NCBI RefSeq assembly: GCF_037975245.1
Contig: NC_092579.1
Span: 15,448,178-15,512,177, forward strand
DNA length: 64,000 nt
Direction of reading: 5' to 3'
Source of the DNA: Apostichopus japonicus
Taxonomy: Eukaryota > Echinodermata > Holothuroidea > Aspidochirotida > Stichopodidae
Positions 57,046 to 64,000 of the stretch are shown in pieces (positions within the stretch are counted from its first letter, which is position 1; each line of letters starts with the position of its first letter). The position numbers and the translations under genes are program-made. Under the pieces are notes generated by a model. The model worked only from the letters and a program-made list of their open reading frames with translations, was not told where the DNA came from and searched no databases.

Positions 57046-57324
57046 TTGTGGAACTGGTATTTCTTTGCTAGAGTATTGTTAAGTTTGGACACCCAACCCA
57101 CAGTGTGGCGCTGGTGATAAAATTGGTGGCGCAGTTGCTCTTTCAGTAATTATAACAGACTTCATAGATTTCCGTCATTTTATTGACAAATATGTAAGTA
57201 CTTACTTGCACACGGGTCATTTTGGAGAGAAAATAACTGTAGCTTTATAGTTTTTCGTAAAATTGGCTGTTTCGTTAGGTTGTCATGGTGAAATCGTGTA
57301 TTTCTTAGTGGTGTCCGAACTTCG
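56876..57324. mobile_element. Possible inverted-repeat-bounded insertion in the THAP ORF
   Basis: CGAAGTTCGGACACC at 56876-56890 and its exact inverse GGTGTCCGAACTTCG at 57310-57324 bound about 450 bp. A further AAGTTTGGACACCC copy lies at about 57080. No clear target duplication is seen. The THAP reading frame loses recognisable protein character soon after the left repeat, which supports an insertion. Boundaries are tentative. Confidence 0.35.
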
Positions 57325-57687
57325 CAGTGTTCCGAACTTCGCAATACTGACTATACTAGGTCTTTTACTACTAGTACTAGCGTAAGTCCTGCACTGAATC
57401 GCAAAAGACGAAGAGTTTCCTCAGAAAAAGGACAAAGGAAAGAGGTAATTTTTTACCTGTCACCTGTGTTTTTATAATTGTGCAGGCCCTGCGGTTCTTA
57501 ATTCTTATTGCAAATATTCTTTTGTAGCCAAGGCTAGCTATACAGAACCTACCACTACGACAATAGAAATAGGCAAGGGCTAGCATATGCCTAGGTTACT
57601 GTACTGGTACAGTTTAGTGAAGTTCACAAGTGAAATCATGTTTGGCTAACACTTTGGAAGCAGTGATTGAAAATATAGCATTACTCA

Positions 57688-58055
57688 CAGTGGCATAGGA
57701 AGGTACTTTTGAGTGGGGGGGGGGGCTGAAGACTGATGGCCGGCCTGGGGGAGGGGTCTAAGGGGAGGGGGTGTCCCCCTCCCCTTTGGAATTTTTTGCA
57801 TTTCCAGGTGGCCTCAGATGCAATTTGGTGCAATATAGCACACTTCAACACCCACTCCATTTTGTAAACTTAATTTTGTATTTTCAACTGGCCCTAGATG
57901 CAATTTGGTGCTCCAAATGAGATTTTTTTTCTCATTTGGAAATGAAAAAGGGGTTTTCTGACCTGCGAACCGGGGGGGCGGAATGATACTTCCGCCCCTC
58001 CACATTTTTCACTGGGGGGCTGGCACCCCCCAGCCCCCCGGTTCCTAGGCCCTTG
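57688..58055 (-). mobile_element. hAT-like MITE, family A, copy 3
   Basis: 368 bp in reverse orientation, bounded by CAGTGGCATAGGAAGG (left) and CCTAGGCCCTTG (right) and flanked by a perfect 8-bp duplication ATTACTCA (57680-57687 and 58056-58063). The interior matches copies 1 and 2, including CCCCTCCCCTTTGGAA and the TTTCATTTCCAAATGAG part (inverse). No coding capacity. Confidence 0.9.
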
Positions 58056-58509
58056 ATTACTCAATTAAGAAATGAAGAAGGCGTGATATAGTTGTACCTT
58101 ATGATAAATTCTTTGTGTACGCAGTAACTTGTTTGTATTGTTGGTAGGCTATATACTGTATCAGTATTTCATGCTCAGCCTATAGTATAAGACTCATTGT
58201 TTGACTTATTGAGCACCTTAAATTGTGTAGAAATGTTACCTATTAATACAAGAACGTCCTTAAGAGGCCTAGTATACTTGCTTTTTCATGAAGCTGAATC
58301 GTAAGTTACCATGAATAGTTACCCAATAGAACTTTATTAGAGTTAAACGAAGTTTCCCTCCCCCTACCACTATAGGCATGTCTGCCCAACCCCGGTCAGA
58401 TCCGACCCCTTTCCCATAACAGTATGTACATAACTTTTGACACAATGTCTATAAAGAAACTCAAGCTTGAATGGCTCCTTTTGACGAAGAGGAGGCGGCG
58501 GCTGGAGCA

Positions 58510-59240
58510 ACGGCGATGTGTAATTTGAATATATACGCGTATTAATTCGAATATTAATAATAATAATAATTAGTAGTTATTATTACGACGCTTAAGCGAC
58601 CACAAACGTGGGAGAAGCCCGTAAGGGCTTATGGATTACAACTTACACGTCGGGTGGCTTCCAATTCAATATTTTAACTCAAATTTGGAATCTTTTCAAT
58701 TTAGAAAGTCATTTCAGATGGGAAGATTGCTCTTTTATGATAAACCCACCTTACTATGACCCGGCCGGGTATCGAACCCCGAACCTCCCGATTGCTAAGC
58801 CTCATTGCTGCAAATGCCACCGCCTTTATCCACTCGGCCACAGCACCGGTAATATTAACGCATATGTATTAATATCCAATCAAAAGGCTTTAATATATCC
58901 GCGTATTAGTTTGAATATAAACACGTAATTATGCGAATACATATGAGCATTACTTCGAATATATACACGTATTAATTTGAATATATATACGTATTAATGC
59001 GAATATATATATATAAATATTAAATCATGCTGTTGTCTAGATCAAGTACAGTTGGCCTGGGTGTACGTCAATAGAGACTAACTTTGCAATCTCTCATTTA
59101 TTGCACTGGCGAGGCTACAGTGTGATAACTCTCGAAACTCATTTGTAAAAGCTATAAGACATGCCATTTATTATCTGATTTAATATGCGTATATATTCGA
59201 ATTAATACGCGTATATATTCGTATTAATACGGTGATATAT
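58510..59240. repeat. Degenerate minisatellite built on a TACGCGTA core
   Basis: Variants of GAATATATACGCGTATTAATT recur on both sides of the SINE (58530-58550, 58860-59010, 59180-59240) in both orientations, as ATACGCGTAT is itself palindromic. Units are eroded and not in register. The array was probably continuous before the SINE insertion. Confidence 0.6.
58558..58850 (-). mobile_element. tRNA-derived SINE
   Basis: On the minus strand the head has a pol III A box TGGCCGAGTGG (58830-58840) and B box GGTTCGATACC (58768-58778) with a Leu/Ser-type long variable arm, then an unrelated body and a 3' TTATTATTA-type tail at 58558-58590. AATATTAA on both sides (58550-58557 and 58851-58858) is a probable target duplication, though A+T-rich. 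Mutated acceptor stem pairing and the long body make a functional tRNA unlikely. Confidence 0.82.
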
Positions 59241-59586
59241 TATGCGGTGTTTGTCCCATGTGGCTTGCCATAAGAATTCGGAAGGGTTGGGTTTCAGTTT
59301 GTCATTAATTTTGTTTAACTTGTACTTCCTATATGTCAAAAACGGCCATTGTAAAGACAAAGTAAAAAAAGCTTTTGTAAAAGCAGACTGGTCTTATTTT
59401 TTCACGTATTTTCGTAGTTTGTTATCGATGGTTGGTCTTAGACACTAAAAGTCTACATACACCGGATTGTTCTTCTCAAACTGTAAAATACTGCAGACGC
59501 CGTCACCTTACGATTTGATGGCGCCCTTCATTTTTATTCCGGAGGCACTGCATTCTCTGGTAAAGAGTGTTACCTCTATAAAGCAT
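59241..59586. other. Intergenic, no gene seen
   Basis: Short unique DNA between the minisatellite and the left foldback arm, without a recognised exon. Confidence 0.45.
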
Positions 59587-60686
59587 ATTAGCCCGGCAGC
59601 CCAGTGCCCTTTGATCAAACGAACGAGGGACCAATATCTGAGTTTGGAACATTTGTGGAAAAACCCAGTATATCCAAAAGTGGATGTCTGCCGTGGTCTC
59701 TCTGCTGCATGTGGCCCCTGGGGCCGGTTAAAGGGGCCCAAAAATGCATCTGATCAAGCGAACGAGGTACCACTTGAAACCAATGTCAACTTAATGCATG
59801 AATGCCACATAGTACTGAATGACCCATGCCAGACAATTTTTTTGCTGCAAAGGGCCCGCCAGACGCCCCAAAAGGGCCCCTGAAAATGCATTTGATCAAA
59901 CCAACGAGGTACCACTTGAAACCAATGTCAACTTAATGCAAGAATGCCACAAAGTACTGAATGGCCCATGCCAGACAAATTTTCTGCTGCCAAGGGCCCG
60001 CCAAACGCCCCCAAATATGGCCCAAATGCCCATTATCGTAGCATTGACCCAGATTAAATATGCAAGGTACCACTCAAAACCGGTCTGGAATGTTCGGGTT
60101 GATCTTACAGACTATGGAAATCATCATGCCAGACAAATTTTCTGCTGCAAAGGGCCCGCCAGACGCCCCAAAAGGGCCCCTAAAAATGCATTTGATCAAA
60201 CCAACGAGGTACCACTTGAAACCAATGTCAACTTAATGCATGAATGCCACAAAGTACTGAATGGTCCATGCCAGACAAATTTTCTGCTGCTAAGGGCTCG
60301 CCAGACGCCCCCAAATATGGCCCAAATGCCCATTATCGAAGAATTGACCCAGATTAAATATGCAAGGTACCACTCAAAACCGGTTTGGAATGTTCGGGTT
60401 GATTTTACAGACTATGGAAGTCATCATGCCAGACAAATTTTCTGCTACAAAGGGGCCAACAGACACACTAGAAAAAGGGCCCCCAAATGGGCTATGATCA
60501 ATCATAGTTGGTACCACACAAAGCCAATATCAAATGCAAAGGTACTTTCCACAGAGTAAAGAACTGCCAATGCAAGACAAATTTTCTTCTGCATAGGTCC
60601 CACCAGATAGAAAGAATAGGTGGCCCAATGTGGCCCTATATATGGGTCTAAAGAATTGGATATATGTGCCTTGTAACATGACATTT
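59587..60686 (+). repeat. Left arm of a long inverted repeat (foldback-like)
   Basis: About 1.1 kb, repeated in inverse at 62380-63488. The outer end reads TAGCCCGG then AGCCCAGTGC and TTTGATCAAACGAACG. Within the arm a unit of exactly 300 bp is repeated in tandem (compare 59881 and 60181), and each unit contains two half-units that both hold CATGCCAGACAAATTTTCTG. Because the period is a multiple of three, a 246-aa frame stays open from 59819 to 60559. That frame shows no protein family and is probably incidental. Confidence 0.9.
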
Positions 60687-62379
60687 CAAGCTCATGATTA
60701 TATTATTTCCAGCATAAATTGGAGTTACTGTACACAAGACCAGTGTTTTAAGACCAGTGTTTTATCTTATTTAGCTATTGGCTGCTCTAAGCAAAATAAA
60801 GATAACACTTTCACCTAAGCCTCTAAATATTTTGGGATTTGCTGGTCTGGGCAAGAATTACAGTTCCCCACATTATAATTCTAACACTCTGAGGAAGAGT
60901 CTTGCCTGGCTTGGATCCACAGAACTACGGATGGAAGAGCAAGAATGGGTGCTACAGCCCTGACTGGTTTGAGGGACCGGCTCTCCCAGATCATCTATTC
61001 CAAGAGGGGGAACTGAGCGAAGATTTTCAAAGTAGCCGATCAGACGTGACTTCCGAGTTTGATGCCGATGATTCAAGTACTGAACCATCTTGGAGTGATG
61101 ACCCCGACGATGAAACATAGATTTGAGCTTCCATTGTCTTTTTAGCATCAAGTTCATGGGAATACTTAATTTTCATAAACTTACTAATTATTCTTTTGAA
61201 ATCTGTCTGAATGGCAAATGCAGTGTCTTATTAAAATGCACACACTCCAGAGACATGAATTCTCAGTTCTTATACTTCGAAGCAATACCTAACATGTTTC
61301 ATGTTCAGAGTAATCACATAGTGATCTTTTGTTACTCTCTTTGCCAATTATGATTTTAGTACATTTTAAACTAGCAAGATGACTTTCTTGAAAGGTAAAA
61401 GATTCCTCCATAGATGAAAACAAAAACCCTCATCTAGCATTCATATTTCTGAAAAATGGATGCCACATCTATTTGTTGGACTTGTTACAAGCTATTCGAA
61501 TTGAATTAGTGTAATGATGGAAGTTCTAAAAGACGAAGATGGAGTAATATAGGCCAATTACTCATTTTATCAAGGAATGGAGTCATACGTGGTGATATCA
61601 GTATCTGTTTGTCCAATCTTAGCATTTTTAGTCCTTTAAAGAGTGTACCTAGCATAAAGGTACATATACATTTCTATGCTTCAATTATGTATCTTTAAAA
61701 AACCATATTGGACAGTTTCAACCCAAACCTTTATCGTTAAGTACACGTTATAAAGTATTTTCACCATTGTTTGAGTTTTGTTTCTTTGTCTGAGCTTAAG
61801 AAACAAAACAATCTCTTTTGTTCGACTACATGTATGTCCTAAGATGACACTTAAGCGTTCTTTCTCAAGATTTTAAACTTTGTAGATTAACAATGTTAAC
61901 GTAAACACAGTGTGTTAAGATACAAAATGATTTTGGGTTTCTTATTTACAATACATAAACTGATTTTAATCTGCTCCAGTGTTTCCAGCGAAACAAAGTA
62001 ACTGCCAAGTTAAACACTGCTCACGATACAAAGTACTGACTGGATAAAAGGAAAAAGAATGGATAAAAGGAAAAAGAATGGATTTGAGAATGCATTATAA
62101 CTGTCAGGATCTCCCTCAAAGACTGAGTTCGCGTCATTTTAGTTTTGCTCAATAAAATGTTCAGTAATTGATACACCTACTAGTATACTAATCTCATTAT
62201 TCCATTGGCCTATGAAGCGGGAAGGAATTTGAATAATTCAGGATGTTCTCGATTGCTATAGATTGGTTTCTTGTGGTATCTTAACTATTTAAATTGCATA
62301 ATTTTTGTACATGTGGTGGGCCCTTTGCAGAAGACAATTTGTATTGCATTGGCATTTCTTTACTCTGGGGAATGTTACA
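60687..62379. other. Spacer between the foldback arms
   Basis: About 1.7 kb of mostly A+T-rich unique sequence. It contains one protein-like stretch at about 60905-61120 (listed separately) and a short duplication GGATAAAAGGAAAAAGAAT at about 62042-62081. An extra partial arm unit (GGGCCCTTTGCAGAAGAC) lies at 62320-62379. No transposase is recognised. Confidence 0.6.
60905..61120 (+). CDS. Possible terminal coding exon with acidic tail, unrecognised
   Basis: The reading LDPQNYGWKSKNGCYSP then DWFEGPALPDHLF, a Ser/Asp/Glu-rich segment and SWSDDPDDET with a stop at 61118-61120 looks protein-like. The YGW...G...P-W--G-ALP pattern recalls tails of transposon-related proteins, but I cannot name a family. 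A stop lies in frame shortly upstream (60889), so it would have to be the last exon of a spliced gene, or a remnant. It sits between the inverted arms, so it may belong to that element. Confidence 0.33.
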   Translation, partial: PGLDPQNYGWKSKNGCYSPDWFEGPALPDHLFQEGELSEDFQSSRSDVTSEFDADDSSTEPSWSDDPDDET

Positions 62380-63488
62380 AATGTCATGTCACAAGGCACA
62401 TATAGTCTGCATCAATATACAATTCATTAGGCCCATATAGGGCCGCATTGGGCCACCTATTCTTTCTATCTGGTGGGACCTATGCAGAAGAAAATTGGTC
62501 TTGCATTGGCAGTTCTTTACTCTGTGGAAAGTACCTTTGCATTTGATATTGGCTTTGTGTGGTACCAACTATGATTGATCATAGCCCATTTGGGGCCCTT
62601 TTTTTAGTGTGTCTGTTGGCCCCTTTGTAGCTGAAAATTTGTCTGGCATGATGATTTCCATAGTCTGTAAGCTCAACCCGAACATTCCAAACCGGTTTTG
62701 AGTGGTACCTTGCATATTTAATCTGGATTAATTCTTCGATAATGGGCATTTGGGCCATATTTGGGGGCGTCTGGCGAGCCCTTGGCAGCAGAAAATTTGT
62801 CTGGCATGGGCCATTCAGTACTTTGTGGCATTCATGCATTAAGTTGACATTGGGTTTCAAGTGGTACCTCGTTGGTTTGATCAGATGCATTTTTAGGGGC
62901 CCTTTTGGGGCGTCTGGCGGGCCCTTTGTAGCAGAAAATTTGTCTGGCATGATGATTTCCATAGTCTGTAAGATCAACCCGAACATTTCAAACCGGTTTT
63001 GAGTGGTAACTTGCATATTTAAACTGGGTCAATGCTACGATAATGGGCATTTGGACATATTTGGGGCGTCTGGCGGGCCCTTAGCAGCAGAAAATTTGTC
63101 TGGCATGGGCCATTCAGTACTTTGTGGCATTCTTGCATTAAGTTGACATTGGTTTCAAGTGGTACCTCGTTGGTTTGATCAGATGCATTTTTAGGGGCCC
63201 TTTTGGGGCGTCTGGCGGGCCCTTTGCAGCAGAAAATTTGTCTGGCATGGGACATTCAGTACTATGTGGCATTCATGCATTAAGTTGACATTGGTTTCAA
63301 GTGGTACCTCGTTCGTTTGATCAGATGCATTTTTGGGCCCCCTTTAACCGGCCCCAGGGGCCACATGCAGCAGAGGGACCACGGCAGACATCCACTTTTG
63401 GATATACTGGGTTTTTCCACAAATGTTCCAATACTCAGATATTGGTCCCTCGTTCGTTTGATCAAAGTGCACTGGGCTACCGGGCTAT
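62380..63488 (-). repeat. Right arm of the long inverted repeat
   Basis: The inverse of 59587-60686 with the same 300-bp internal units and the same outer end (CCGGGCTA at about 63480-63487). TAT adjoins both outer ends, but this is too short to prove a target duplication. The inner limit is where the GTGCCTTGTGACATGACATTT match to the left arm stops. Confidence 0.9.
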
Positions 63489-63548
63489 ATGTGGTTTGAA
63501 ACGATAAAGTAAAGCATGCTGGAAATATTTGAGGAATTTATTTTACCC

Positions 63549-64000
63549 ATGTATATAAACAAAAAGTACCTCCTACAGTGACAAAAATCGTGACCATGGA
63601 CTAAACAATAAATTGAATTTACTATAGAAACAAACTAAAACTGTAAGCATAATTGTTTATACTAGGAAAATTTCACAGGAAATGTATATAAACAAAAAGT
63701 ACCTCCTACAGTGACAAAAATCGTGACCATGGACTAAACAATAAATTGAATTTACTATAGAAACAAACTAAAACTGTAAGCATAATTGTTTATACTAGGA
63801 AAATTTCACAGGAAATGTATATAAACAAAAAGTACCTCCTACAGTGACAAAAATCGTGACCTTTGACTAAACAATAAATTGAATTTACTATAGAAACAAA
63901 CTAAAACTGTAAGCATAATTGTTTATACTAGGAAAATTTCACAGGAAATGTATATAAACAAAAAGTACCTCCTACAGTGACAAAAATCGTGACCTTTGAC
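63549..64000. repeat. 133-bp tandem repeat reaching the window end
   Basis: Units start at 63549, 63682, 63815 and 63948, each ATGTATATAAACAAAAAG and containing ACCTCCTACAGTGAC. They are almost identical; a CCATGGAC/CCTTTGAC difference separates the first two from the last two. The array is cut by the end of the window, so its length is unknown. Confidence 0.95.

Noticed and set aside
58739-58850. A functional tRNA-Leu/Ser gene
   Set aside because: The A and B boxes are present, but the head is followed by a SINE body and tail and flanked by a duplication; pairing in the acceptor stem is poor.
63549-64000. CRISPR array
   Set aside because: Units are directly adjacent 133-bp repeats without unique spacers, and the DNA is eukaryotic.

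Overview
The window looks like nuclear DNA of a marine invertebrate deuterostome, most likely an echinoderm such as a sea cucumber. This is inferred from intron-bearing genes with GT-AG splice sites, an animal-type CENP-M, a single-exon class A GPCR, an A+T-rich base composition, many poly-C/poly-G runs and a heavy load of miniature DNA transposons. I cannot prove the species from sequence alone. Genes are sparse and most of the 64 kb is intergenic or intronic.

Layout. 1-8161 holds no recognisable gene: a 3 x 77-bp tandem repeat (2043-2273), a small TIR element (2326-2779) and a 190-bp duplication near 5.1-5.4 kb. 8162-9127 (+) is an intact class A GPCR. 9128-24530 is repeat-rich: a U2-snRNA-like copy (10529-10705, -), a 3 x 76-bp repeat (12721-12948), a GC-rich 8-bp-TSD MITE (18696-19084) and a broken non-LTR retrotransposon end (19541-20280, -). 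24547-30934 (+) is a complete five-exon CENPM gene of 190 aa. Its 3.7-kb fourth intron carries a 600-bp ATC microsatellite and a hAT-like element.

31756-41990 is again accessory: a 265-bp tandem duplication, nested hAT-like elements (33230-35140), a second MITE (36818-37190), a striking array with a perfect 81-bp inverted repeat (38433-38815) and a TTAA-flanked element (39420-39788). 42100-43406 (+) is a two-exon sulfotransferase-family gene. 43775-44716 is a tandem array of about 199-bp units that begin with the 5' domain of U2 snRNA and then diverge completely; this is the most unusual feature of the window. 46317-46848 (-) is the last exon of an unrecognised gene. 50242-51517 is a nest of hAT-like MITEs, followed by an LTR- or leader-like stretch. 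55550-55871 is a complete MITE carrying a second, 34-bp palindromic MITE inside it. 56499-57045 (+) is a THAP-domain ORF with a one-base frameshift. 57688-58055 is a third copy of the 8-bp-TSD MITE, and 58558-58850 is a tRNA-derived SINE. 59587-63488 is a foldback-like structure with two 1.1-kb inverted arms made of 300-bp repeats. A 133-bp satellite runs off the right end.

The genes do not form a pathway. They are a receptor at the plasma membrane, a centromere subunit, a sulfotransferase and two unclear ORFs, set in transposon-derived DNA. At least five kinds of flanking duplication (4, 5, 6 and 8 bp for DNA elements, plus a SINE) can be read directly, so the mobile-element annotation is the best supported part after the three clear genes.
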